A DNA stretch of 64,000 nt from Corynebacterium gerontici (lineage in GTDB: Bacteria > Actinomycetota > Actinomycetes > Mycobacteriales > Mycobacteriaceae), in NCBI RefSeq assembly GCF_003813985.1, contig NZ_CP033897.1, forward strand, positions 868,001-932,000. Direction: 5' to 3'. The position numbers were made by a program, and so were the translations under genes. Of this stretch, positions 1-8,943 are shown piece by piece. Below the pieces are notes generated by a model that was not told the DNA's origin, searched no databases, and saw nothing but the letters and a program-made list of their open reading frames with translations. The first letter of the stretch is position 1, and every line of letters begins with the position of its first letter.

Positions 1-2
1 AA

Positions 3-677
3 ACCTTCCTGTCGAACGGTCACTTCGCCCCCTTCGTTGAGGCAGTGACCGAGTCGGTGCAGCATGTGATAGACGACGCCGAAGTGCCGGACGATGTCGA
101 TCCCGCAGTCTGCGAAGTCGGCGCTGGTACGGGTTACTATCTCTCGCACATCTTGGATTCGATTCACGGAGCGCGTGGCGTGGGGTTGGACGTGTCGGTG
201 CCGGCCGCGAAACTCTTAGCAAAGTGTCACCCTCGCGTCGGTGCGGTCGTAGCGGATGCTTGGAATAGGCTCCCGATCGCCGATGCGTCCCTCGATGCCA
301 TCGCCGTCGTGTTTGCCCCCCGCAACGCTGCTGAATTCGCCCGTGTGCTCAAGCCTCGAGGCGAAGTCGTGGTACTTACCGCCGATGCCGGACATTTGGC
401 GGAATTGCGCGAGCCCCTCGGCATCATTGATGTTGAGCGCGGCAAGGTGGATCGGATGATCCAGCAGGCGTCTGGGCATCTTGAGCCGGTGGGTCCTTCG
501 CAGCCGGTGGCCTTCCAGATGCGACTCAATCAAGAGTCCATTGCCACGCAGATTGGTATGAGCCCTTCGGCCCGTCATATCCATCCTGATGTGTTGGCTG
601 AGCGCATTGCTGGTCTGCCGGAGTCGATGGAAGTGAGTGCTCGCGCAATGATTACCAGATTGTGCAAGATTGACTAA
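3..677 (+). CDS. rlmA: 23S rRNA (guanine-N1-)-methyltransferase, RlmA type, 5' end outside window
   Basis: Partial gene: the reading frame is already open at base 3, so the start and the N-terminal zinc-binding part of the family lie outside. The visible 224 residues begin with FLSNGHF, the conserved segment that follows the zinc module in RlmA proteins. Next comes the SAM-binding motif I, EVGAGTGYYL, and a Rossmann-type methyltransferase fold. A motif resembling FAPRNAAEFARVLKPRG matches the family's central substrate region. RlmA enzymes methylate N1 of a guanine in helix 35 of 23S rRNA. The gene ends just before a strong hairpin at 678-712 and converges with the next gene. Family assignment is firm; the exact target base is inferred. 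Confidence 0.85.
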   Translation, partial: TFLSNGHFAPFVEAVTESVQHVIDDAEVPDDVDPAVCEVGAGTGYYLSHILDSIHGARGVGLDVSVPAAKLLAKCHPRVGAVVADAWNRLPIADASLDAIAVVFAPRNAAEFARVLKPRGEVVVLTADAGHLAELREPLGIIDVERGKVDRMIQQASGHLEPVGPSQPVAFQMRLNQESIATQIGMSPSARHIHPDVLAERIAGLPESMEVSARAMITRLCKID

Positions 678-712
678 CAAAAAAGGGGACGCGCTGAGCA
701 TCCCCTTTTTTT
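678..712. terminator. Bidirectional intrinsic terminator
   Basis: An A-run followed by AGGGGA, a loop of about 10 bases, TCCCC and a run of seven T. The A-rich left flank and T-rich right flank make it work in both directions. It lies between two convergent stop codons (677 and 711). Confidence 0.8.
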
Positions 713-2108
713 ATGCAAACTTCGGGCGAAGTTCATCAATGCGTTGAATTTCAGCGCGCTCAGAGCACTGCACGCGGAATTCGCTGCATGTGCCCTCAAA
801 GTACACACGCGAGGCCATTGCCACCTGCCCACCATCGGCGAACACTTCTACGGTGGGCCCATCTACCACGATGGTGATGGCGTCGGTGTCGTCTTCGTGA
901 AGCACTGCTTCGGCGCTGGCATCTCCCTCGTGCACGGGATTCATGGAGCGGTCGAGCTCAAGCGAGTTGCCTCTATGGGTGATGCTTGCAGCGATCTTGC
1001 CTGTGGAATCCACCAAATCTACTTGTACGGATTCACCGCTGGGCACGTCCAGAACGCCAGTCCACAACGCGGCGCGATCCGACAATTCCACGGCCTCGAG
1101 CAGCCCCTTGGGCGGGGTCTGGTAAAGCTGGCGTGATTGCAGTGTGGCGGTTCGTGGTAGCGCCAGGCAGTTGGCCCAACCGTCGAAAATGAAGGTGCGG
1201 TGCTTTTCCGGCTCATCGAAGCGCCCCCGGCCGTTCATGAACCCGAAAAGAGTGGTGGAATCGTACTGATCAGCCATAGCCTCGCCCACGATCGAGGGGA
1301 CGGAGGTAATTCTTGGACGGGTGAAGTCGTGACCTGCGTCAATTCTTCTAAAGGGCTCAAGAGCCTGGAAAGTGGTGTGCTCGAGGTGCCCTACGAGGTA
1401 TCCGGATACGTCCATGCCCTCGCGTTCAATGGTGATGATCAGCACGTCGTACACTTCGCCATCGACGTGATCTTTTAGCCGGATCAATCGTGGAGCGACG
1501 AGCCGCTCGCCCTCGAGCCCGGTGTTACCCTGGAGATCCAGCACACCGCGGGTATGCCATTCCACGCCATCGGTGGAATCAAGCAGTACTAATTCGGGGT
1601 AATCCATGCTGCCGCTCACAGCGAGCATGAGCCAGCCCGTGTGCTGATCGCCGCCGCGATAAGAGGCCCGCACGCTCGGGGAGCGGAAGTTGCTGAAGCC
1701 GTGGTTGTCATCGACTACCGCACCGCGGAATTGGACGTTGCTGTCGATCGCCGAGCCTTCATCGGATACGAATTCAGTGGTGGCTGCGAGGTTCGGAATG
1801 CTCGCCAGGTGGATCTCATCGCCGTGTGGTGTGACGGATGTGTAGTACAGCAGCGCCTCGCTTCCGGTTTGTACCACGGAGCCAGCGCGCACTTTGAGTT
1901 CCTCATCACGGGGAGCGATAACGTCGTCACAGATTTCCCAACTGAATGGGGTTTGCTCGGCCACCTGATGAGCCCACCGAGCCCCGCTTGTGGCTGTGGG
2001 GGTGAATTGGGCGAAAATATGCCAACGTTGGCCGTCGAAAAGCGCTCCTGCGGGAGCATCGAGGATGCCGATTTCCGGTGTGACGTGCAGTTCGGGACGA
2101 TAAGCCAT
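711..2108 (-). CDS. GH32-fold protein (beta-fructosidase-like) with altered catalytic motifs
   Basis: 465 residues with the GH32 layout: an N-terminal five-bladed propeller and a C-terminal beta-sandwich containing a VEVFADGG segment like the usual EVFVNDG. The propeller motif DAGHDF followed by Pro matches the family's DYG.DFYAP. WANCLALPR matches the motif before the sandwich. However, the usual WMNDPNG reads ILDAPAG, RDP reads RSP, and WECP reads LVAP, so the nucleophile Asp, stabiliser Asp and acid/base Glu appear replaced by Ala, Ser and Val. No signal peptide is visible. It starts 12 bases after the acetolactate decarboxylase gene and is probably cotranscribed. It is either a non-catalytic sugar-binding relative or an enzyme with other catalytic residues; fructosidase activity should not be assumed. 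Confidence 0.8.
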   Translation of the reverse strand: MAYRPELHVTPEIGILDAPAGALFDGQRWHIFAQFTPTATSGARWAHQVAEQTPFSWEICDDVIAPRDEELKVRAGSVVQTGSEALLYYTSVTPHGDEIHLASIPNLAATTEFVSDEGSAIDSNVQFRGAVVDDNHGFSNFRSPSVRASYRGGDQHTGWLMLAVSGSMDYPELVLLDSTDGVEWHTRGVLDLQGNTGLEGERLVAPRLIRLKDHVDGEVYDVLIITIEREGMDVSGYLVGHLEHTTFQALEPFRRIDAGHDFTRPRITSVPSIVGEAMADQYDSTTLFGFMNGRGRFDEPEKHRTFIFDGWANCLALPRTATLQSRQLYQTPPKGLLEAVELSDRAALWTGVLDVPSGESVQVDLVDSTGKIAASITHRGNSLELDRSMNPVHEGDASAEAVLHEDDTDAITIVVDGPTVEVFADGGQVAMASRVYFEGTCSEFRVQCSERAEIQRIDELRPKFA

Positions 2109-2120
2109 GATGGGGAGCCT

Positions 2121-2861
2121 CTAAGATTTCACTTCGGTGTCGTGGATTTGCTGATCAAGGTCGTCGGGAGCCAAGCTGGCGTCGGAAAATTCCTGGGTCA
2201 GTGGCAAGCGCAGCTCCAAGTCGGTGCCGGGGCACACTTCGATGGTGGCCTGAGCCAAGGTGAAGTCCAGTACGTGCCCACCTTTGGATTTGGCGTCGTC
2301 GACGAAGTGCACGTGGCAACCGGGCACGCCGATGCCCTTTTCGTACACGGGAGTGCGGAAGCCACCGATGATGCCGCTGATGTCCTGGAAGAGGAGTTCT
2401 TCATCTTCCAGCGTCGCCTCAGTCATTGGGCGATAGGGCTTGCTTTGTTTGCTGACGGTTCGCACTCGCACGTCATGGAAGTGGCCGCGGATACGAACGG
2501 CATACATGAAGTTTTCGCTGGGAAGATGCGAGGTGATGAACTGGCTAAGCTCGCTGCGCTTCAGATTATCTGGGGCCTCAAGTTTCAAGCGCGGTACGAA
2601 GTTTGTGGCGATGGCGAAGGGGCTGAGCTGCTCCAGCGATGCCACTTCCGCCGTGCCGTCGCCGCGCAGTTGATAGCACACGCCGTCGAGGATGATCATT
2701 TCGCCATCGAGGGCATTGAAGGTGCCGATGCCGAAATTGCCGTGGCCAAGGAGCTCGCCGATGCTCAGCTCACCGTCGTAGATGCCGTCGAGCAACGCGG
2801 ACATCAACGAGCTCTGAAAAATGGTGTGGCGCGTGATCCTGAGCGGATGATTGTCACTCAT
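2121..2861 (-). CDS. budA: Alpha-acetolactate decarboxylase
   Basis: 246 residues matching the whole length of acetolactate decarboxylase, which converts 2-acetolactate to acetoin in the cytoplasm. Seen features: a start like IFQSSLMSALLDGIYDG, the GHGNFGIGTF segment, LDGEMIILDG, and near residues 190-215 CHVHF with a downstream GGHVLDF, which hold the three histidines expected to bind zinc. No acetolactate synthase or butanediol dehydrogenase gene is nearby, so the substrate would come from branched-chain amino acid biosynthesis elsewhere. ATG start; the gene appears to lead a two-gene unit with the GH32-like gene. Confidence 0.93.
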   Translation of the reverse strand: MSDNHPLRITRHTIFQSSLMSALLDGIYDGELSIGELLGHGNFGIGTFNALDGEMIILDGVCYQLRGDGTAEVASLEQLSPFAIATNFVPRLKLEAPDNLKRSELSQFITSHLPSENFMYAVRIRGHFHDVRVRTVSKQSKPYRPMTEATLEDEELLFQDISGIIGGFRTPVYEKGIGVPGCHVHFVDDAKSKGGHVLDFTLAQATIEVCPGTDLELRLPLTQEFSDASLAPDDLDQQIHDTEVKS

Positions 2862-2901
2862 GCCGCCCGAGGATAGTCGCGCCAGCGGATTCTCGCAGAG
2901 G

Positions 2902-4074
2902 CTACATCACGGACTTGTACACTTCGATGGTTTGCTCAGCGATGGTTGCCCAAGAGAACTTTTCGACGGCACGATCGCGACCCGCAACACCGAAGGCCTC
3001 AGCGCGTTTGCGGTCGGCGACCATGGTGTTGACAGCCTGGGCAATATCGCGTTCAAAGGCCTCGGTGTCGTTTTCGTCGTAGTGCACCAATGCACCGGTT
3101 TCACCGTCCGCGACAACCTCGGGAATGCCACCCACGTCTGAGGCGACCACAGCGGTGGAACACGCCATCGCTTCGAGGTTGACGATGCCCAAAGGTTCGT
3201 AGATTGAGGGGCATACGAAGGCGTCGGAAGCAGTCAGAATCTCTTGGATCTTCTCCTTCGGCAGCATCTCTTGCACCCACACAACGCCTTCGCGCTCCGC
3301 TTGCAAATCATTGACCAATTTGGTGGTGCGAGCTGCAATTTCGGGAGTATCCGGGGCGCCTGCGCACAGCACCAACTGCACGCCCTCATCAAAGTGGCGA
3401 GCTGCCTTGACCAGGTGCTCCACGCCCTTTTGGCGAGTAATGCGGCCAACGAAGCTGACGATTGGCTGATCCTCGCGGATGCCAAGTTCACGCAGTACCG
3501 ATTGCTCAGCGTCGTCGAAGGTTGGGCGTGGCTGCCAAAGTTGGGTATCAATGCCGTTGAGCACCACTTTGACTCGATCCGCATCGATGCGGGGATACGC
3601 CCGCAACACGGCTTCTTTCATCTTTTCCGACACGGCGATGACGGCATCGGCGTATTCCATCGTGTTCTTTTCAGACCAGGAAGAAATGTCATAGCCGCCA
3701 CCGAGTTGCTCGCGCTTCCACGGACGATCCGGCTCAAGGGAGTGGGCGGTTGCAACGTGGGGAATGCCGTGGAGGAGCCCTCCAACGTGCCCACCGAGAC
3801 CCGCGTACCAAGTGTGGGAGTGAGCCACCTGAGCATCGCCCAACCCCTCGGCCATGCGCAGCCCGGTGGAGAGCGTCTTCACCGCGGGGTTAGCGTCCTT
3901 GAGCGCATCGTCTACGCCGTAGACGTAGACGTTGTCTTCATCGCGGGGAGCTCCCATGCAGTGCACGTCGACGTCGACAAGCTTGCGCATGTAGCGGGTG
4001 AGCTCGGTGACGTGCACGCCTGCGCCGCCATAGATCTCCGGTGGGTATTCCTTGGTGAGCATTGCAACCTTCAT
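2902..4074 (-). CDS. glgA: Glycogen synthase, GT4 family (actinobacterial GlgA type)
   Basis: About 390 residues, a GT-B fold glycosyltransferase that uses ADP-glucose for glycogen or maltose-1-phosphate synthesis in actinobacteria. The N-terminus MKVAMLTKEYPPEIYGGAG is the family's donor/acceptor loop, and the C-terminal half carries EPLGIVNLE, the E-x7-E motif of GT4 enzymes. I chose the ATG at 4074 because homology starts there; the frame stays open to a TTG at 4083. It is divergent from glgC, sharing a 112-base intergenic region, the same arrangement as in C. glutamicum and M. tuberculosis. Cytoplasmic. Confidence 0.93.
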   Translation of the reverse strand: MKVAMLTKEYPPEIYGGAGVHVTELTRYMRKLVDVDVHCMGAPRDEDNVYVYGVDDALKDANPAVKTLSTGLRMAEGLGDAQVAHSHTWYAGLGGHVGGLLHGIPHVATAHSLEPDRPWKREQLGGGYDISSWSEKNTMEYADAVIAVSEKMKEAVLRAYPRIDADRVKVVLNGIDTQLWQPRPTFDDAEQSVLRELGIREDQPIVSFVGRITRQKGVEHLVKAARHFDEGVQLVLCAGAPDTPEIAARTTKLVNDLQAEREGVVWVQEMLPKEKIQEILTASDAFVCPSIYEPLGIVNLEAMACSTAVVASDVGGIPEVVADGETGALVHYDENDTEAFERDIAQAVNTMVADRKRAEAFGVAGRDRAVEKFSWATIAEQTIEVYKSVM

Positions 4075-4186
4075 AGTTGCCAAGCCTAAACGTGTTATGC
4101 CGATCGTGGGGAACGATCAGTATGGTTTAAGTCGCAATTTATCTATTCTTTAGCGGAAATTACTTTTTGCGCCTACATTGGGCATC
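4075..4186. promoter_or_regulatory. Divergent glgA/glgC promoter region
   Basis: An AT-richer intergenic stretch between the two divergent glycogen genes. It contains TATTCT (about 4144-4149) as a possible -10 for glgC. No clear ribosome binding site precedes either start, so one or both transcripts may be short-leadered. Assigned from position and base composition; individual boxes are tentative. Confidence 0.5.
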
Positions 4187-5404
4187 GTGAAGACCCAACC
4201 AAATGTTCTTGCAATCGTGCTTGCCGGCGGCGAAGGCAAGCGCCTCTTCCCATTGACCGAAGACCGCGCGAAGCCTGCCGTGCCCTTCGGCGGCGTGTAC
4301 CGCCTCATCGACTTCGTGTTGTCGAACATGGTCAATGCCGGATACATGAAGATCTGTGTGCTGACCCAGTACAAGTCGCACTCTCTGGATCGCCATATCT
4401 CGCAATCCTGGCAGTTTAACGGCCCTACCAGCCAATACATTGCTTCCGTACCGGCGCAGCAGCGCCTGGGCAAGCGTTGGTATCAGGGTTCCGCTGACGC
4501 TATTTTGCAGTCCCTGAACCTCATCTATGACGAAAAGCCCGACTACGTCATCGTCTTCGGCGCCGATCACGTCTACCGCATGGACCCCAAGCAGATGGTG
4601 GACGATCATATTGCCTCAGGGAAGTCGGTCACTGTGGCAGGTATCCGAGTCCCACGCTCTGAGGCCTCTGCGTTCGGCTGCATCCAGGCGGATGAAAACG
4701 GCAACATCACTGAGTTCTTGGAAAAGCCCTCTGATCCCCCCGGTACACCGGACGATCCGGAGATGACCTACGCCTCCATGGGCAACTATGTGTTCACTGC
4801 GGACGCGTTGGTGAGCGCGCTGAAGGAAGACGAAAATAATCCGGATTCCACCCACGACATGGGCGGAGACATCATTCCGTATTTCGTCTCCAAGGGCGAG
4901 GCGAACGTGTACGACTTCAATAAGAATGTCGTCCCCGGATCCACCGATCGCGACCGCGCCTACTGGCGTGACGTGGGCACCATCGACGCCTTCTATGAGG
5001 CACATATGGATCTAATCTCGGTGCACCCAATCTTCAACCTCTACAACCAGCAGTGGCCGATCCGTTCCACCGATACCGGCGAGCTGCCACCGGCAAAGTT
5101 CATCCAAGGCGGCATTGCACAAAGCTCGATGGTGGGCCAAGGTTCCATCATTTCTGCCGCCACGGTGCGCAACTCGGTGCTTTCCACTGACGTTGTGGTT
5201 GAAGAAGGCGCAACGGTTGAAGGCTCCGTGCTGATGCCCGGCGTTCGCATCGGGAAGGGCGCTGTGGTTCGCCACGCGATCTTGGACAAGAACGTGGTGA
5301 TCTCCGACGGCACCCTCATCGGCGTGGAGCCCGAGCGTGACGCACAGCGCTTCGCGGTCAGCCCCGGCGGTGTGGTCGTTGTCGGAAAGAACGAAGTGGT
5401 ATAA
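4187..5404 (+). CDS. glgC: Glucose-1-phosphate adenylyltransferase (ADP-glucose pyrophosphorylase)
   Basis: About 405 residues. Makes ADP-glucose from glucose-1-phosphate and ATP, the committed step of glycogen synthesis. The N-terminus has [13 protein letters not shown] with [10 protein letters not shown], the nucleotide-binding and allosteric-site signature. [10 protein letters not shown] is the catalytic DHVYR region, and the last 130 residues form a left-handed beta-helix. I prefer the GTG at 4187 because the protein family starts just before [15 protein letters not shown]; a TTG at 4178 is in frame. A terminator follows. Confidence 0.94.
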   Translation: MKTQPNVLAIVLAGGEGKRLFPLTEDRAKPAVPFGGVYRLIDFVLSNMVNAGYMKICVLTQYKSHSLDRHISQSWQFNGPTSQYIASVPAQQRLGKRWYQGSADAILQSLNLIYDEKPDYVIVFGADHVYRMDPKQMVDDHIASGKSVTVAGIRVPRSEASAFGCIQADENGNITEFLEKPSDPPGTPDDPEMTYASMGNYVFTADALVSALKEDENNPDSTHDMGGDIIPYFVSKGEANVYDFNKNVVPGSTDRDRAYWRDVGTIDAFYEAHMDLISVHPIFNLYNQQWPIRSTDTGELPPAKFIQGGIAQSSMVGQGSIISAATVRNSVLSTDVVVEEGATVEGSVLMPGVRIGKGAVVRHAILDKNVVISDGTLIGVEPERDAQRFAVSPGGVVVVGKNEVV

Positions 5405-5418
5405 CGCTAACAAGCAAC

Positions 5419-5463
5419 GTCCCCGGTATTCATCTTGAACAGGTGATTGCCGGGGACTTTTGC
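5419..5463 (+). terminator. Intrinsic terminator after glgC
   Basis: Perfect 8-bp arms, GTCCCCGG and CCGGGGAC (5419-5426 and 5450-5457), followed by a short T-run. Confidence 0.75.
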
Positions 5464-5686
5464 GTGGACGAGTTCAGCGTGCCGGGAGAAGCGCTAACGG
5501 AATCCCCGGAATGGATAGATCATAGAAGTGTCAACAAAGACTGCACGGTATCTCTCCTTGCCCCTCGTATTCCCGAAGTGACACATGGTCCACAAGCGCA
5601 GAAGCGTAGCCTCGAAACTGCTGTGAGAACATAGAGCATCGCCTCGATGCTGAGTGTGAGCGCCTACAACCCGAGGGCGCACCTAC

Positions 5687-6832
5687 GTGGCGAACCCTCC
5701 GGTAGGTCGCAGACGCAAAAACAATGAATCGGGCTCACCTGCGCCGATCGAATCACCGCTGCCACCGGCCACCACGGACGCTCCTTTTCAACGTCAGGAT
5801 GAGCAGCTCACCGGGCAATCATCGACTCCTCAGCAGGTAGAGCATCCGGTTCGGATCTGGGTAGGCTCTTGGATGGGGAGTTCCTCTAATCCAGTGCTCA
5901 AAACGATTTCTGGGGCTTGCTTGGAGTTTGGTTCGACTCCAGCATGGGAATCCCTCATGGCGCTGGTGCATCTTCGCGGCCCACAGGCCCGGTTGCTCCC
6001 ACTACTGATCCCGGTATTCCCGAGACGGAAGCACCAACGAGTGAATCCGAAGTACCTGAAGCCCCCTCAACCAGCACAGTATGAGTCATCGTGGATTACA
6101 CGCATGAAGGCGCCGATGTGCGTTTTCGAGTCACCCACGCTACGAAATGCAGGGTTCGTTATCCGAACCAAGCCCTGTACTGATCTGCGGTCGTGGGAAG
6201 TCAAACTCCGCGGTCTTATACCAGGGAAGATCAGCTGAAGAATGTTGAGGCGGATCGCAGCGTAGGCATCATCATGAATTACGAGGGCGTTTATGATCAA
6301 CTGCCTGAGCAGGGCACACCTTTGAGCCGCATGAGCGGATCACAGATCGCTGCTGTCACCAACGCTGAAAATAATCGCATCCGGAAAGTAGAGGCAACCA
6401 CTGCGTACCTCTCGCAACCCGGTGCGCAAGGCATCTCCAAGACATCTCTGAGATTCTGGGCACGACTTACGGCAAGAGCGGTGGTGTGCTGCAAAAGATC
6501 GTTCAGCACTTCGAGCAGGAAAAGGTCGCAAAGGGCATCGATGAGCAATTGGAAACGTACCAACTCAGTGCCGAAGAGCTCGATGCGCTGTCACTATGCA
6601 TCGAGGTGAATAACCGCCACAATGCTCGAATGGCGCATATTTGGAACACGCTGCACGAAAAATTGGACTGCCAGCCGTGCAGCATTCCATCGTCGAATTC
6701 GTGGCAAAGTTCCAGCAGAACATCAATGCGGCGACCGGGCTGGACAGCGCTATCCCGAATGTGACCGTGAGGGGTGAAAACCTCTGGCCCGGAAGTCCTA
6801 GCGAATTAGTGGTATATCAAGATCCCGGATGA
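5687..6832 (+). pseudogene. Decayed gene of unknown function, several frameshifts and in-frame stops
   Basis: No single frame covers this 1.1-kb region, but pieces in all three forward frames look like protein. From GTG 5687 a basic start (RRRK) leads into a Pro/Ser/Thr-rich stretch. Another frame then gives a proline-threonine linker (about 5965-6081), runs through TGA codons at 6082 and 6181, and continues to about 6420. A third frame has helical sequence (QKIVQHFEQEKVAKGIDEQL) to about 6665. The second frame then resumes to a TAG at 6830-6832. This could be one membrane-anchored protein with an extracellular domain, or two adjacent decayed genes. The region 5464-5686 shows nothing I can call. 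I do not recognise the family. Confidence 0.55.
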
Positions 6833-7046
6833 TAGCTAGGCTTGGGCAAGTGGCATCGGTACCACCAGCGATATTTCAGCGGCGCTGTCGGGGCTGTGAA
6901 CCCTAACCGGATTTGCACCCGCCACAAGCATGTATGGATCGATGTTCATCTACGATCGTCCAGTCGCGAATGGCTCGTCAACCGCGCATCAGCTTTTGCT
7001 GACGGATCTGTATTGAGACGTGCGTGAGTGAGCCTCAGTGCTCTTG

Positions 7047-7670
7047 TTAAGAGCCTGAGTGCTTGCTCAGGATCACCATGCCAGCGCCCAAAGGCAGACG
7101 AGCGAGGACGACGCCTTCGAGTTCGCTGATATAGGCCTCGGCTTCTCTCGCAGAGGCTGTTTCTCGGTCCGTGCGAGTTTCGTCGTTCAGCGTTCCATCC
7201 AGTAGTGCATCGGCAAGCACCAAGCATCCGCCCTCGGAAAGCAGGGGCAGCGCAGTGTCAATGAGCGCTTTGAGGTCGATGGGGGAGACCTCGGCATAAA
7301 TCACCTGGTAGGTGTTCTTTGCTAAGCGGCCCAGCACTTCTAGCGGGCGCGAAGGCAGGTATCGAACGCGATGTGCAGGAAACCCTGCCGCTCGGAAGGT
7401 GCTTCGTGCCCGTTGTTGGTGTTCAGGTTCGGGGTCGATACACGTAAGTACAGCCTGCTCGCCGGCGCCTTTCAGTAAATGGAGCCCCACCACGTCGGCC
7501 GCTGGGGTGATGGCCACCATGGCCTGGGCTTGGGTAGTGCACGCTAGTGTGGCGAGCACTCCGCCGGTTATGGTGTCGGGCACCGCGAGTCCAACTTCTT
7601 GGGCCTCGTTGCCGGCGAGATGGAGGGCCTGGTCCTGTCCGCTGACGGATTCAATGTACTCACGAAGCAT
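7047..7670 (-). CDS. SAM-dependent O-methyltransferase, class I (CCoAOMT-like)
   Basis: About 207 residues resembling the small O-methyltransferases related to caffeoyl-CoA O-methyltransferase. The start region, LREYIESVSGQDQAL, followed by GLAVPDTITGGVLATLA, is typical of the actinobacterial members that sit beside sigE (Rv1220c in M. tuberculosis). A degenerate SAM-binding strand follows, then ACID-like residues and YAEVSPIDLKALIDTAL. The frame is open to 7778, but homology and an AAAGG box 10 bases upstream favour the ATG at 7670. It is divergent from sigE. Its substrate is unknown. A hairpin overlaps its stop codon but has no T-run. Confidence 0.82.
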   Translation of the reverse strand: MLREYIESVSGQDQALHLAGNEAQEVGLAVPDTITGGVLATLACTTQAQAMVAITPAADVVGLHLLKGAGEQAVLTCIDPEPEHQQRARSTFRAAGFPAHRVRYLPSRPLEVLGRLAKNTYQVIYAEVSPIDLKALIDTALPLLSEGGCLVLADALLDGTLNDETRTDRETASAREAEAYISELEGVVLARLPLGAGMVILSKHSGS

Positions 7671-7794
7671 GTCGTTCACGCCTTTGAGTGTAGGGAAGGT
7701 AGCCACTGAAATGGGGGAGGCATTGCCGAGCAGTAGTCTGAGAGACTGAAATGTTGAGAAAGAGTCACATGTTTGCAACTTTTCGCAACTATCA

Positions 7795-7820
7795 GGAAAA
7801 TTTCAGCTTCTTGGTTGGTT
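7795..7820 (+). promoter_or_regulatory. Candidate ECF-type promoter for sigE
   Basis: GGAAA, 17 bases, then GGTT, ending 19 bases before the sigE ATG. This resembles the GGAAC-N16/17-cGTT pattern of SigE-type ECF promoters, and would fit autoregulation. The fit is imperfect. Confidence 0.35.
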
Positions 7821-7839
7821 TTCTTTACCTCGATCCGGA

Positions 7840-8472
7840 ATGATCTCATCTATGCGAGCACACCGGAACCACACCGAGCCCATTTCCGAGGATCGAGAGC
7901 TTTCTGGCACCGCCGCGTTTGATGCTGGCGAGGCTGAGATGCCTTCGTGGTCGGAGCTGGTGGCAGAACATGCAGACGACGTATATCGTCTCGCATTTCG
8001 CCTCTCGGGTAATCAACAAGATGCGGAGGATCTCACCCAAGAGACCTTCATGCGTGTGTTTCGTTCACTCAAGAACTACCAACCGGGCACTTTTGAGGGG
8101 TGGTTGCATCGCATCACCACGAACCTGTTCTTGGATATGGTTCGTCACCGCGCGAAAATCCGCATGGAAGCGCTGCCTGAGGATTATGAGCGCGTCCCCG
8201 GCACCGAGATGACTCCAGAGCAAGCTTTCGCGGTGAGCAATTTGGATCCGGTTCTCCAGGGTGCTTTGGATGAGCTCAGCCCCGATTTCCGTGTCGCTGT
8301 TGTGCTTTGCGACGTCGTGGGGCTCAGCTATGAGGAAATCGCGGCGACTCTCGGGGTGAAGATGGGCACGGTGCGTTCGCGAATCCACCGTGGTCGATCA
8401 CAGTTGAGGGCACACCTTGAACAGGCCGCACAGCAAAGCGAGGATGCTCAACTGCTGATTCCTGCACTATAG
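7840..8472 (+). CDS. sigE: ECF RNA polymerase sigma factor SigE
   Basis: 210 residues. Region 2 is clear ([20 protein letters not shown], then [12 protein letters not shown]), as is region 4 with its helix-turn-helix ([20 protein letters not shown] then [10 protein letters not shown]). The approximately 40-residue N-terminal extension is typical of actinobacterial SigE. In related species this factor drives the response to surface and heat stress. It is followed by its likely anti-sigma gene 58 bases downstream. ATG at 7840 is used; an ATG at 7852 is also possible. Confidence 0.93.
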   Translation: MISSMRAHRNHTEPISEDRELSGTAAFDAGEAEMPSWSELVAEHADDVYRLAFRLSGNQQDAEDLTQETFMRVFRSLKNYQPGTFEGWLHRITTNLFLDMVRHRAKIRMEALPEDYERVPGTEMTPEQAFAVSNLDPVLQGALDELSPDFRVAVVLCDVVGLSYEEIAATLGVKMGTVRSRIHRGRSQLRAHLEQAAQQSEDAQLLIPAL

Positions 8473-8529
8473 GCCCCCGCGTGGCTACCATGGGCAGTGA
8501 TAGCCGATCCGCTAACGGAGGTGAGTTGC

Positions 8530-8895
8530 ATGCATGACGCGGGTACACCTAAACGCAAGAGGCGTTTTTCCTCCATCGATCACCCAAATCCCGAGGCAGT
8601 AGCCGCTTTCGTCGATGATGAACTTAGCTCCACTGCCAAGCATCGCGTGCATATTCATCTCGTGCATTGTGAGGAATGCCGGGATGAGGTGAATCGTCAG
8701 CGCCTCGCTTCCGCCCGTTTGCGTGCTTGCGAGGACGTTTCCGCACCCGAGCCTTTGCTCCATCGTCTGCAGTCCATTGCCAAAAGCTGCCCGGATGGGC
8801 CGGGAGTGGAAGATACCGTGATGGAGCGTTTTTCTCTTCGTTCATCCATTGAGCAAGCCAGCAGGCGTTTTCGTCATTTGCGTGAAGAGGGCTAG
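8530..8895 (+). CDS. cseE: Zinc-type anti-sigma factor for SigE (CseE/RseA family)
   Basis: About 121 residues, cytoplasmic, with no membrane segment. The zinc anti-sigma signature H-x3-C-x2-C is seen in HLVHCEEC near residues 41-48, preceded by AVAAFVDDELS, the usual start of this domain. The frame opens at 8497, but an ACGGAGGTGAG Shine-Dalgarno box lies 6-8 bases before the ATG at 8530, which I take as the start. It should bind and inhibit SigE, the product of the gene just upstream. The M. tuberculosis locus has htrA next; here tatB follows directly. Confidence 0.87.
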   Translation: MHDAGTPKRKRRFSSIDHPNPEAVAAFVDDELSSTAKHRVHIHLVHCEECRDEVNRQRLASARLRACEDVSAPEPLLHRLQSIAKSCPDGPGVEDTVMERFSLRSSIEQASRRFRHLREEG

Positions 8896-8943
8896 GCTCC
8901 CCCATGCAGACGAAGAGACACGGGGCGAAGTACAGTAGATGCT

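Noticed and set aside
1641..2876. Plus-strand frame of 411 codons
   Set aside because: Antisense to the GH32-like and budA genes, both supported by family motifs.
5443..5634. Small plus-strand frame after glgC
   Set aside because: Starts inside the glgC terminator, has no ribosome binding site and no recognisable sequence.
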